Of a DNA stretch of 64,000 nt, positions 29,254 to 38,496 are shown piece by piece. The DNA is from Stentor coeruleus (taxonomy: Eukaryota > Ciliophora > Heterotrichea > Heterotrichida > Stentoridae), in NCBI GenBank assembly GCA_001970955.1, contig MPUH01000201.1, forward strand, positions 19,068 to 83,067, read 5' to 3'. The position numbers were made by a program, and so were the translations under genes. How positions within the stretch are numbered: the stretch's first letter is position 1; every line of letters starts with the position of its first letter. Below the pieces are notes generated by a model. That model was not told the origin of the DNA. It did not search any database and saw nothing but the letters and a program-made list of their open reading frames with translations.

Positions 29254-29691
29254 TTAGTTAAGCTTCAATTTGGCCAGTTTTTTAGCTTGCACTGGGTTCA
29301 CTATTTTATGCAAGCGTTCTTTTTCCTTTTTCCGTTTAGTCCAAGTTTTTTTCCACTTTTGCTTATGATTTAAAATCGACAACACATCATCTTCTTTAAA
29401 CTCATCTTGAACTTGCTTGTTTTTCCTAGCTTCTTTAATAGTTGTCATAAAACTATCAACATCAATTTCTTCAAGAGTGTCTTTATTTGTTTCATAATAA
29501 TCTTTTTGTTGACTATAAGCTTCTTCAAACGGTGCTTTATCTTCTACACTCATCAAAGACCACTCTTCTCTAGCTAGTTCATCAACCTCTCTAGGAGGTA
29601 AGCCAGTAAGGACAAAGAGCTCTTTTTTTCTGTTATCAACAAAGCACCGAAAAGCTGACAAAGGCTTCTTGACAATCGATTTTTTGCTCAT
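29254..29691 (-). CDS. HMG-box protein
   Basis: A 145-residue basic protein starting at the ATG at 29689-29691 (MSKKSIVKKPLSAFRCF); the frame is open further upstream but has no ATG there. An HMG box spans about residues 8-72: KKPLSAFRCFVDNRKKEL opening, a central REEWSLMSVEDKAPF block and a following Tyr-rich helix. The C-terminal half is strongly basic (KWKKTWTKRKKEKERLHK). It is probably a chromatin-associated architectural protein. The upstream 270 nt to the divergent calcyphosine gene is likely a shared promoter. Confidence 0.85.
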   Translation of the reverse strand: MSKKSIVKKPLSAFRCFVDNRKKELFVLTGLPPREVDELAREEWSLMSVEDKAPFEEAYSQQKDYYETNKDTLEEIDVDSFMTTIKEARKNKQVQDEFKEDDVLSILNHKQKWKKTWTKRKKEKERLHKIVNPVQAKKLAKLKLN

Positions 29692-29963
29692 TATAACACT
29701 ATTTGTAGCCCCCTTTTTCTTATATAATAATACCTTAATATTCTTCAAAAAAAACTCATAAATCTAAACATATAAAACCCCAAAATCCTACCTAAAAAGC
29801 TAAAACTCATAAAAAAAAAACTCAAAAACCAAATCCTCTCTTCTCAAAACTCCATAAAAACATCGAAAAACAAAAACTCCCATATAACAAAACATAGAAT
29901 TTACATAAACAAAGTGGCGGGGAATGAATAAAAAATATTCAAAGCGAAATGGCGCTTATATAA

Positions 29964-32435
29964 ATGTCGAATTTAAAAGAAAATTTCGAAAAGACTTTGA
30001 AAGAAAAACTCCAACAGAAGTCTACAATCCATACAAGCGAAGAAACCTTATTGATGAAATACTTCAAATATTTCGATCTTGATAATTCTAATACCGTGTC
30101 GAAATCTGAATGGGCTCGGGCAATAGAAAAAATTGGCGTGGTTGTAGAGAGTACTTCAGACCTTGAAGAAATATTTGATGGCTACGATAAAGATAAAAGT
30201 GGATATTTAGACTATAAAGAATTCGCAGCTTCAATATTTGGTGATGAATCCCGCGCGGCTAGACAGTTACAGGTAAAGCCAACAGCATGTTTAGCTCATC
30301 AAACTAGAGCAGAAGAGATTATTGAATATATTCGTTGCAAGGTTTTTCATAGAGGAGTTAGTGGGCTTATTGGTTTAGCTCGATGCTATTATGCTCAAGA
30401 TCCAGGCAAATCTCAGCTAATAAGCATAAATGAATTCGTTAAAGGTTTCAAAGATTATAGGATAACATTACCAGATTCTGATGCTGATTTTATTTTTAAG
30501 TATATTGATGAACAAAATACAGGGAAAATCAATTATAAAGACTTTATCAAATATCTTGAAGGGCCAATGAGCTCATTTAGAGTGGATGTTGTTAAAAAAG
30601 CTTATGAAAAAATTGCCGCGGAAAATCATCCGGTCAATGTTTCGACTATAGGCCAGTATTTTAATGCTGCAGCTCATCCTGATGTTAGAAGCTCGAAAAA
30701 AACTAAGGATGATGTTATTAATGAGTTTATTGGGAGTTTTGAATCACATCATGGGATGTTTGGGAGTAAAAATTCTCCGGTTGGCCTTGGAGAATTTTTA
30801 GAATATTATGCTTATGTATCAGCTGTTGTGGAAAATGATGTGTATTTTGATCAGGTGCTAAATAGTTGTTGGAGATTATATGAAGCACCAATAGTCCAAG
30901 AGTCTAAAGTTGAGAGAATAGCGACAATTGGATGCGATATGAACAATCCATTAGAAAAACTTAAAGCAAGATTGGCTAGTAGAGGTGCTCGTGGGATACT
31001 TGGTTTATCAAAACAATTCCAAATCATGGATGATGACGGTTCACGAACTTTAAGTCCTTCAGAGTTCTTTAAAGCCTGCAGAGATTTCCGTATTGAAATC
31101 TCTGAAGAAGAAGTCAGAGAAATTTTTAAAACTATTGACAGAGACAGAAGTGGATATATTGATTATGATGAGCTTCTTCGTGCTCTCAGAGGTCCTATGA
31201 ATAGTTTCAGAAGAGCAATAGTCGAACAAGTGTGGAAAAGATTAGATAAAGACCAAAATGGAGTTTTAGATATAGACGATATTCGTTCTCTTTATTCAGC
31301 ATCAAAACACCCTGAAGTGCGATCTGGTAAGAAAACAGAAGAAAGTGTTCTGAATGAGTTTCTTGATACATTTGAAACCCATCACAATATAGCTGGAAGT
31401 GGTGATCATAAAGTAACAAAAGAAGAATTTCTTGAATATTATTCAAACATATCATCAAGTATTGATGATGATGCATATTTTGAACTTATGATGAGTAGTG
31501 CTTGGAGAATAAAAGAAGAAGGTGTTAAAAATGTCCCATGGGCTGGAGCTACTTCCTCAGGATCATTCAACCCAAATCATAAAAATCAATGGTTACTTGA
31601 TCATCATAGAAGCCAATTTGGTGGAACTGTTATCTCATCTGCACCTTTTGGGACTTCAGAAGAACCTATTGATTATACTACAAATCTTCGTCCTGGAAAA
31701 AATGAAGGGGATCTTTTGATTATGTCTCAAAATATACAACCAGCAGGAAATCCTTCATGGGCTTCAAATCGGTTTATGAACTCAATTGAGAATATTCGTA
31801 ATGCTAATCTTCCTCCTGAAGAACTTTTTAATAAGTTTAAAGAAAAACTTGTTAGTAGAGGAGCTAGAGGAATTATTGGACTTAGTAGACAATTTAAGAT
31901 AATGGATGACAATAATAACAAGTCTTTAGAATTCCCTGAGTTTGCCAAAGCTCTTAAAGATTTTAGAGTTGATTATAATGAAGATGACCTTGGTAAACTG
32001 TTTAAATATTTTGATGCAAATGGAACTGGGAGTATAGATTATGAAGAATTTATACATAGATTAAAAGGGGAACTTAGTCCTGCAAGGAAGAATTTAGTTC
32101 AAGTTGCTTATAAGAAATTGGATAAAAACTCAGATGGATGTGTTACTGTTGATGATTTAAGAGGGGTTTATAATGCGTCTACTCATCCTGATGTCCGTCT
32201 TGGGAAAAAGACTGAAGATGAAGTTTTATGTGAGTTTCTTGATACGCTAGAAGTCCATCATGCTATGTTTAAAGGAGGAGATAGAGATTCTAAAGTCACA
32301 TTTGATGAGTTTTGTGAATATTATGCTCATATTTCTGCTTCTATTGAAGATGATAGATACTTTGAACTTATGATGAAAAATGCTTGGAACTTGGATAATA
32401 AAAGTTATGGACGCGGATGGAAAGGAGAAGTATAA
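29964..32435 (+). CDS. Multi-module calcyphosine-like EF-hand protein
   Basis: An 823-residue Ca2+-binding protein. An N-terminal EF pair (38-93; DLDNSNTVSKSE and DKDKSGYLDYKE) is followed by three calcyphosine modules at about 113-305, 328-515 and 622-809. Each module has the family layout SRGARGI[LI]GLSRQF...MDDDxS, EF-hands, GPMNSFR, KLDKxxxGxxxxDD, the loop S[KT]HPxVR[SL]GKKTE, E-F-hand and EYYxxISxSIxDDxYFELMM. Module 1 is degenerate: its first loop lacks Asp and GQYFNAAAHPDVRSSKKTK marks the family. Calcyphosine/CAPSL is normally about 190 residues with one module. Role is inferred to be Ca2+ signalling, perhaps in contraction or cilia. A 70-residue linker (about 520-600) separates modules 2 and 3. 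A second upstream ATG (29924) is out of frame. Confidence 0.95.
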   Translation: MSNLKENFEKTLKEKLQQKSTIHTSEETLLMKYFKYFDLDNSNTVSKSEWARAIEKIGVVVESTSDLEEIFDGYDKDKSGYLDYKEFAASIFGDESRAARQLQVKPTACLAHQTRAEEIIEYIRCKVFHRGVSGLIGLARCYYAQDPGKSQLISINEFVKGFKDYRITLPDSDADFIFKYIDEQNTGKINYKDFIKYLEGPMSSFRVDVVKKAYEKIAAENHPVNVSTIGQYFNAAAHPDVRSSKKTKDDVINEFIGSFESHHGMFGSKNSPVGLGEFLEYYAYVSAVVENDVYFDQVLNSCWRLYEAPIVQESKVERIATIGCDMNNPLEKLKARLASRGARGILGLSKQFQIMDDDGSRTLSPSEFFKACRDFRIEISEEEVREIFKTIDRDRSGYIDYDELLRALRGPMNSFRRAIVEQVWKRLDKDQNGVLDIDDIRSLYSASKHPEVRSGKKTEESVLNEFLDTFETHHNIAGSGDHKVTKEEFLEYYSNISSSIDDDAYFELMMSSAWRIKEEGVKNVPWAGATSSGSFNPNHKNQWLLDHHRSQFGGTVISSAPFGTSEEPIDYTTNLRPGKNEGDLLIMSQNIQPAGNPSWASNRFMNSIENIRNANLPPEELFNKFKEKLVSRGARGIIGLSRQFKIMDDNNNKSLEFPEFAKALKDFRVDYNEDDLGKLFKYFDANGTGSIDYEEFIHRLKGELSPARKNLVQVAYKKLDKNSDGCVTVDDLRGVYNASTHPDVRLGKKTEDEVLCEFLDTLEVHHAMFKGGDRDSKVTFDEFCEYYAHISASIEDDRYFELMMKNAWNLDNKSYGRGWKGEV

Positions 32436-33341
32436 TTTTTAACTTAGATTAAATATTGTGGATTTAAAATCATTTTAGAAAATTTTATTTACTTCAGATC
32501 CAAATTTCTTTTCTCTTTTTGAAATTTGAAGAAAAAATCTTAACCCCCTGTATAGAAACTATTGAATTAACTGAAATATACTTCTTTTTATAAGAAATTC
32601 TTAATAGAATATAGTTCATTAAGGCTATTGCTATATAGTAAACAAATAATAAAGTTTTGTTGTCCTTCAGGTAGAAAAAGTAGAGGGCAAAAAAAGAAGA
32701 TATAAAATTTTATATGATTTGATTTTAAAGAAGAATATGATAAAAAGTAGATAAAATGCTTATAAAGGAAAAATCAGTAGGAGTTTTTTATATGGATAGC
32801 CAAATAATCATACCAAAAAATATTTAAGATAATCTTCTAATAGGTAATTTATATATAATAAAAATTCCAATTAGATGACTGATCAGAGAAGATAATTTTT
32901 TTAAAATAGTAGAGTAAATAAATTCCTACAAAGCCTAAAAAATCTAAGAAATGAATAAATATCAGTAGATTTTTTTTCTCTAAACCGACTAAATCATTCA
33001 CTATTAAACCATAATTATACACAGTTATATACAACTAAAATATTCTAAAAAGTAGTAAATTATTACAAACATACACCCATAAAAATTTTAAACCCTTTTC
33101 CTAAACATAAAAATCTTCCCAAATCCTAACTCTAAAATCATACCCTCCCAATTCCTCATATCCTCAAACCAAATACCAAAATCTTCCTCAAAACACACAA
33201 ACCAAAATTTCCCATATTCTTCAACTCAATCATCCCCACAAAACTACACCCCAAAAAAGCCTTTTTATCTAAAAACCCTTTCCAAAAATCTCATACAAAA
33301 AATCTTATTCCAACAAATATTACCATATTGCTCATTTTATA
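32436..33341. other. Intergenic region, extreme G depletion near the 3' end
   Basis: 906 nt between tandem plus-strand genes. The first part is ordinary AT-rich 3' flank. The last 281 nt (33061-33341) contain only two G on the plus strand while C is common. No gene seen. A 61-codon minus-strand ORF at 32849-33034 has one hydrophobic stretch but no supporting feature. Confidence 0.6.
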
Positions 33342-34382
33342 ATGTTGTTTCTCCTACCATTAGTTGTAGCCTCACAAAATTGTAAGCCCACATCCTGCCA
33401 AGATATCTTAGGACTAAGTTGTATCTCTCTTATTTCATCAGTAAACTCCACAACTATGAATCTAGCAGAATGTCCAAATGAATTCCCATACTGCCCATTT
33501 ACTGACTTAACATTTGACAGTACCTGTATAACAATGGGTAAAACAACTCAATCCACATCATATCCAGGTGATCCATGCGATACAAATCGAACATGCGTAT
33601 ATTCAGATTGTATTGATCACGTTTGTCAAGGAATCCCATCATCAGTAGCATGTAATGATACAGGTCAATGTACCCCAGGTTATCGTTGTGATCAAAACTA
33701 TTGTAAAAGTTTATTATTTATAGGATACAACAATGGTAATCGTAACATGAATTGCACAACTGATTATGAATGTGTAAACAATGGTGTTTGTGATAATGGA
33801 AATTGTTATAAATACTATTCTAAAGGAGAAGGACTCACAGTAGGAAACTGTGTAAATGGTGTTAGTTTAATATGTGAAAGTGGTTTATGTTATAATGGAA
33901 TCTGTTTATCCAAAAATGTTATAAGTAAATCATCAACACCAATTCCTTGTCAGAGTAACCTTGATTGTATAAGTGATTATTACAATAGTCCACCAAATGA
34001 ATTTACTGTTTATAGTGAATGTCAATGTGGGTTTAATAAAGATGGACTAGCTTATTGTACGCAGTTTCCAGGTGATGATATTCAAAGCAAGTATTTGAAA
34101 ATTGCTAAAGAATGGACTGAGTCTAATGATATTTTTAAATGCCACTCATATAGTCGATTCAAGTTGGATTGTATAAAAAAATACTGGTCTGATAGTAAAT
34201 ATAAAGAATATGCTTATTATTCTATGTATGCAGCTAATTACCCACAGATTCAAGGAAATCAAGAATGTGTTAAAAAAATGCTGCTTTCTGAGTTTTATGA
34301 TGCACAAGAAGAGTATCAGTCAAGTAGAGGTTTTGATTTAGGTGTTTTAGGTTCGTTATTCTATATAATCTACGGCTTTTAA
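33342..34382 (+). CDS. Secreted or surface cysteine-rich protein
   Basis: A 346-residue protein with a short signal peptide (MLFLLPLVVAS). The ectodomain is rich in evenly spaced Cys: CKPTSCQDILGLSC, then repeats such as CDTNRTCVYSDCIDHVCQG, CTPGYRCDQNYC and CVNNGVCDNGNC. The spacing resembles EGF/colipase-like or dickkopf-like knots but is not a clean match. Several N-x-S/T glycosylation sites occur. The final 15 residues (LGVLGSLFYIIYGF) are hydrophobic and could be a GPI-anchor signal or a membrane anchor. Only 16 nt separate its stop from the next gene's ATG on the same strand. The ligand is unknown. Confidence 0.85.
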   Translation: MLFLLPLVVASQNCKPTSCQDILGLSCISLISSVNSTTMNLAECPNEFPYCPFTDLTFDSTCITMGKTTQSTSYPGDPCDTNRTCVYSDCIDHVCQGIPSSVACNDTGQCTPGYRCDQNYCKSLLFIGYNNGNRNMNCTTDYECVNNGVCDNGNCYKYYSKGEGLTVGNCVNGVSLICESGLCYNGICLSKNVISKSSTPIPCQSNLDCISDYYNSPPNEFTVYSECQCGFNKDGLAYCTQFPGDDIQSKYLKIAKEWTESNDIFKCHSYSRFKLDCIKKYWSDSKYKEYAYYSMYAANYPQIQGNQECVKKMLLSEFYDAQEEYQSSRGFDLGVLGSLFYIIYGF

Positions 34383-34398
34383 GCTAGCAATTTAAATA

Positions 34399-36345
34399 AT
34401 GGATTCTAGTAGCGCTTTAGAAAAGCAAAAAGCTTTTAATTCTGTGATGGATCCAGCTGTTGATGTCACCGATATACAAATGTTTAATACTCGTGGAAGC
34501 AAAGGTATAGGAAAAAACAATACTTCTGGAGGGAAGTCGCATATTGTGGATGAACTTGATCTTATTGAAACTAAAAAATATGAAATTGCCCCTTTGTTCC
34601 CTTCAAAGACCCCATTAGCAGGAGGAACAAAAGATTTTATTCAGAAGAACATAGAAAGGGGTTCTATGTTTCATAGTAGATTTCATACAAGTGTTGAGAC
34701 TAAGGCTGAAGAAATTTTTGAAGAATTGTCTGCTGAGGGCTCGGGTAAAAAAACTGTGAAGAATATTGATGTTAATGAGAGGTTTTTTAAAAAAGCTGAG
34801 GTTTATAAGAAGAAAAAACAGGAGTTGAAGGAAAAAATTGAAAAAGATGAGGTTGAAGGGTGTACGTTTAAACCGAAAACTAATTCGAAAGGACAAGTTA
34901 AAATGAGTAATGAGGAGTTTAATAAGAAATTTGAAGGGTATGCAGAGAAGAAAAAGAAAAAAACTTTGGAAGCTGAGGAAAAAGCTAAAAGGGAACATAA
35001 AGATAAAGTAGAAAACGACCCTGAACTGACTTTAAAACCCCAAATTTGTGAACGGTCTAAAGAGCTTCTAGCAGCAAAGACTTCAGTAGATGTACCAGCT
35101 CATGAGCGTCTATATAATTTGAAAAGAAACCAAGTGAAAAAACAGCTTGAGCAAAACCGCGACAAGTTTGAAGATGACCCAACTTCCCCTGAACCTGAGG
35201 CCGAAGTGTTTTTCAAACCAACCATCAATAAAAAGTCTCAAAAACTTAAACGTGATGTTCCATTCTGCATATCTTTATATACTGATGCTATGCGTAGACA
35301 AAGCCAATCTAAATTTGAACCTAGTTTATCTCCTCTTCCTCGGTTTATAAACGAAAACTCTGAACGTGTACTTATTGAAAAGTTTGTAAGGGAGTTTGAA
35401 GAAAGCTTAGGTACGCTTCAAGTTCAAGAAGACTGCTTAAACTATTCACAAATGATTGAAATCTGTAAACTCCTAGACTTCTTCACTGACTACAACGAAG
35501 ATGACCGCTCCTTAATGCTTGACTTTTGGAGGACCCTTAATGCTGAAGAAAACTCATCAGTCCCAACGCAAAATATCCTCATATCTTTACTAGCGATCCT
35601 TGGGTTTTTTGATGAAATGCTCTTTACAACTCCAGATTTCACTCTAAACCAAGAAGAAGCTTTAAAACTCTATAAAAATTTCGCCATACTCGGTATCAAA
35701 AGAAAAGACATAAAAACTTTCAAAAAAGAAAAAGTCACTTTTGACGACGGATGCACTTTTACCCCTGAAATAATGCAAAACAGTGAAGAACTAGCTGAAA
35801 AATGGAGAAATGCAAACAGAGGCAAAGGGAAAATTGAAGACGTTCTTATTATGGGAGATGCTAAAAAAAAAGAAAAACTACAGCAATTGAAGAAAAAATA
35901 CGAAGCTGAAGAAACTAAAGAATGTACTTTTGCCCCAAAAACCGAAGAACTTCCAATAATATATTCAAGTACAGGTAGCGATTATACAAGAGCTATGAAT
36001 ATAAGTGATGAAAAACCTTCACATAAAGGTCTAGCTTTACATAATTATGCTACATTAATGAAAGAGAAAAAAAACGCATCAGTTGCTTCTATGAAGGAAA
36101 TTGAAGAAATGAAAGAACTAGAAGAATGTAGTTTTGCTCCGGCTATAAAAAATTCATCTGGAGGGAATATTAATAGTTTTCTACAAAGAATGCAAGAAAG
36201 GGAAATGAATAAAACAAAAACCCAACAAGATGATAGCAAGTATTTTAAATTCGGCAAAAACATAAAACACAAGTCGTTTAGTGTTTTTGAACCTGTCGCG
36301 CCAAGAGGTTTGAATAAAGGCAAGCAAGGCAAAGAGAAAAAATAG
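34399..36345 (+). CDS. CTFxP-repeat coiled-coil protein
   Basis: A 648-residue, very Lys/Glu-rich protein. A short motif recurs about six times: GCTFKPKTN, LTLKPQICERS, VFFKPTINKKS, GCTFTPEIMQNS, ECTFAPKTEE and ECSFAPAIKNS, giving a consensus C/x-T/S-F-x-P-x-[IT]. Between them lie charged helices, some followed by coiled-coil (KKFEGYAEKKKKKTLEAEEK). A middle section (about 330-440) is less repetitive and helical (QEEALKLYKNFAILGI). Similar CTFxP-type repeats are seen in protist cytoskeletal/ciliary proteins, but no domain name is certain. It is the second gene of an unusually tight head-to-tail pair. Convergent with TTLL, 90 nt between stops. Confidence 0.85.
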   Translation: MDSSSALEKQKAFNSVMDPAVDVTDIQMFNTRGSKGIGKNNTSGGKSHIVDELDLIETKKYEIAPLFPSKTPLAGGTKDFIQKNIERGSMFHSRFHTSVETKAEEIFEELSAEGSGKKTVKNIDVNERFFKKAEVYKKKKQELKEKIEKDEVEGCTFKPKTNSKGQVKMSNEEFNKKFEGYAEKKKKKTLEAEEKAKREHKDKVENDPELTLKPQICERSKELLAAKTSVDVPAHERLYNLKRNQVKKQLEQNRDKFEDDPTSPEPEAEVFFKPTINKKSQKLKRDVPFCISLYTDAMRRQSQSKFEPSLSPLPRFINENSERVLIEKFVREFEESLGTLQVQEDCLNYSQMIEICKLLDFFTDYNEDDRSLMLDFWRTLNAEENSSVPTQNILISLLAILGFFDEMLFTTPDFTLNQEEALKLYKNFAILGIKRKDIKTFKKEKVTFDDGCTFTPEIMQNSEELAEKWRNANRGKGKIEDVLIMGDAKKKEKLQQLKKKYEAEETKECTFAPKTEELPIIYSSTGSDYTRAMNISDEKPSHKGLALHNYATLMKEKKNASVASMKEIEEMKELEECSFAPAIKNSSGGNINSFLQRMQEREMNKTKTQQDDSKYFKFGKNIKHKSFSVFEPVAPRGLNKGKQGKEKK

Positions 36346-36435
36346 TTTTCTAGTTTTTGTAATAGTTTATTTTCAAGTAAAAAGTGTATTTTTATATAAC
36401 TTTTACAGTTTTTTTTTTATAAGCTATTTAATAAG

Positions 36436-38496
36436 TTATATATCAGGTTCTTCATCTTCTGAGAACAGTTCTTCTTTTTCTGATAATATTTGCTCATCAC
36501 GAGCCAATAAATCCCCACCGAACCTATCCAAAAGATCCTTCCCATCAGTTTCCTGATGGAAAACCAGTTCGAATTTATTTTCAAAAAATGTACTTGGAGG
36601 GAATTTCCCTGTAGGTGGAGGGAACATTGGATCTAAAGTTATCCTAAAAGCATTTTCTACCATTGTTGGTATAAGAAAACTTAAATAACTTGAACTTAAT
36701 TCAAGACATGGATTTGTATTAACTTCTATTAACCATGGCTTTAGATTATTGTCAAGCATAAAATCATATCCTAATATTTCCATACAATGAAGTCTACGAT
36801 TTGGATCAAGTTTCATATATGCTGCTTGTATTGAATCTTTAGCTAGATTTTTTATTTTTGGAAGAATGTCACTGATAAAATTTATTTTTTTATCAGAATA
36901 ATGGGTGTCTAGATAACGTTGGAAATCTTTGTAAGAAAGTTTGTTACCATCTTCGAATTTACCATACTCGTCGCTGTGCTTTTGGATTGCGTCATTTGTT
37001 AGGTGGATGAAATTGTTTGATACATCTTTTATATTGTATTCGGTGGAAGTTGTACGAAGGTAGCCGTCAGAGTAGAAGTAACCTTGGATTACACCGTTGA
37101 AAGATGTTACTAGGCCATAACATCTAAAATCAAATTTCCTTTTATTTACCAAAAATGGCTTCTCAATATACTTTTGTATAATATAAGTCCTATTCTGATT
37201 ATTTTTCGTAGGACTTGTATCATTAACAATAGCCCTGATCTCTTCAATACTCGAAGATACAGTAATCCCTTGTCCTCTATTACTATTTTCCCCAGGTTTT
37301 ATAATCCACACATTATTTGATTTTTTCTTTTTCTCATTATCAAAGTTATTATTAAAAGCTTCAGTAAATTTAGCAAATTCCGGGTCTTTTTCCCCAAGAG
37401 TCACATGAAAAGTTAAAGGTACAAAGTCAAGTATATCCAAATTTAAAGCTTGACAATAATTTTTCAAGCTTTGATAAAGACCTTTTTTATTAGTCAAATG
37501 CTGATTAAATTCGATTTTGTTATGCATTTTTATAGTAGAAGCGTCAATAGTTTTAGGCTCTAATGTTACGTATGATAGAGAATTACGAATGTATTGAAAA
37601 CCAAGGTCGTCAATATCCACAGATCGATATTGGTTTTTTTCTAAACGTAAATTTACAGGGCATACTGATGGAGCCATGATAGTCTCTTGTTTATTAAAGT
37701 TTTGAGTATTAGCACAACCAAATGTACTTAAAAGTTTTTTATCTTTCCATTGTGTCCAAGCAAAATTCGCTTCTTCTATATTAGTTGTATCAACCCACCA
37801 AGATCGTGATGTCATCAATCTTCTTATAAGCCTTGAGTTATTCCCTTTACCAATATAATATTTATACTGGCAATTTCCATATACAGGTAACTCAACTCCA
37901 TTGCTTCTATTTAATATTTTCCTCCACATTCTATCAAGTTCAGGTTTCGCTTTGCCCACCCAGTCCTGAGATCTTAATGCTTCTCTTAACGATATCTTAA
38001 TCAAAGGTTTTGGAACTTTTAAAGGATTAGCTATAAGAGGTTTTCCAATATAAACCTCTTTCCTCCTATCAGCAAAAGTTTTTGGTGTAGGTTGTTGACT
38101 TGCTGATTTCCTTTTGATTTCTTCTTCATTTTTATCTCTTGAACTATTGTTTGGTAATGATTCATTTCTTAACTTACAAATTTCTTGTGAACTTGAAATT
38201 GACTCTAAGTTGACTTGTTTTAAAACTTTTGGCTTTAGGATTATTGGCATTTCACATTTCCTTTGAGGGGAAAATTCTATTCTTTTTACAGTTAAAGACT
38301 CTTTAAGAAAGGCTAAAGAACCTCTTTTAGCTTGGTCTTCGATACCTGATATGAAGGAATTTTGTTGATTGTATTGCATTCTAAGTCGATACCCACGAAA
38401 ACCTTTTGTATAACTTAAGTCAACTGAGTTGTTTGGGCTTTGGCTGCTGAGATAAGTAAGTAAAGAAGGTGTTTCTCGTTTTGGATTAGTTTTCAT
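36436..38496 (-). CDS. TTLL-family tubulin glutamylase/glycylase
   Basis: A 686-residue protein. The N-terminal 170 residues are basic and disordered. The TTL/ATP-grasp core spans about 270-620: WIIKPGENSNRGQGI (ATP binding), YIEKPFLVNKRKFDFRCYGL, NNFIHLTNDAIQKHSDEYG, ILGYDFMLDNNLKPWLIEV and NTNPCLEL, with the Mg-binding Glu and Asn of EVNTNP present. TTLL enzymes add glutamate or glycine chains to tubulin, especially in cilia; the sequence does not decide which. The layout, with a long N-terminal region and a short acidic tail (SEDEEPD), resembles TTLL3/8/10-type enzymes. Its 5' flank is strongly C-poor on the plus strand. Confidence 0.95.
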   Translation of the reverse strand: MKTNPKRETPSLLTYLSSQSPNNSVDLSYTKGFRGYRLRMQYNQQNSFISGIEDQAKRGSLAFLKESLTVKRIEFSPQRKCEMPIILKPKVLKQVNLESISSSQEICKLRNESLPNNSSRDKNEEEIKRKSASQQPTPKTFADRRKEVYIGKPLIANPLKVPKPLIKISLREALRSQDWVGKAKPELDRMWRKILNRSNGVELPVYGNCQYKYYIGKGNNSRLIRRLMTSRSWWVDTTNIEEANFAWTQWKDKKLLSTFGCANTQNFNKQETIMAPSVCPVNLRLEKNQYRSVDIDDLGFQYIRNSLSYVTLEPKTIDASTIKMHNKIEFNQHLTNKKGLYQSLKNYCQALNLDILDFVPLTFHVTLGEKDPEFAKFTEAFNNNFDNEKKKKSNNVWIIKPGENSNRGQGITVSSSIEEIRAIVNDTSPTKNNQNRTYIIQKYIEKPFLVNKRKFDFRCYGLVTSFNGVIQGYFYSDGYLRTTSTEYNIKDVSNNFIHLTNDAIQKHSDEYGKFEDGNKLSYKDFQRYLDTHYSDKKINFISDILPKIKNLAKDSIQAAYMKLDPNRRLHCMEILGYDFMLDNNLKPWLIEVNTNPCLELSSSYLSFLIPTMVENAFRITLDPMFPPPTGKFPPSTFFENKFELVFHQETDGKDLLDRFGGDLLARDEQILSEKEELFSEDEEPDI

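Noticed and set aside
32849-33034. 61-codon minus-strand ORF with a hydrophobic stretch
   Set aside because: AT-driven composition (Ile, Phe, Leu, Tyr), no supporting context; a tiny membrane protein cannot be excluded.
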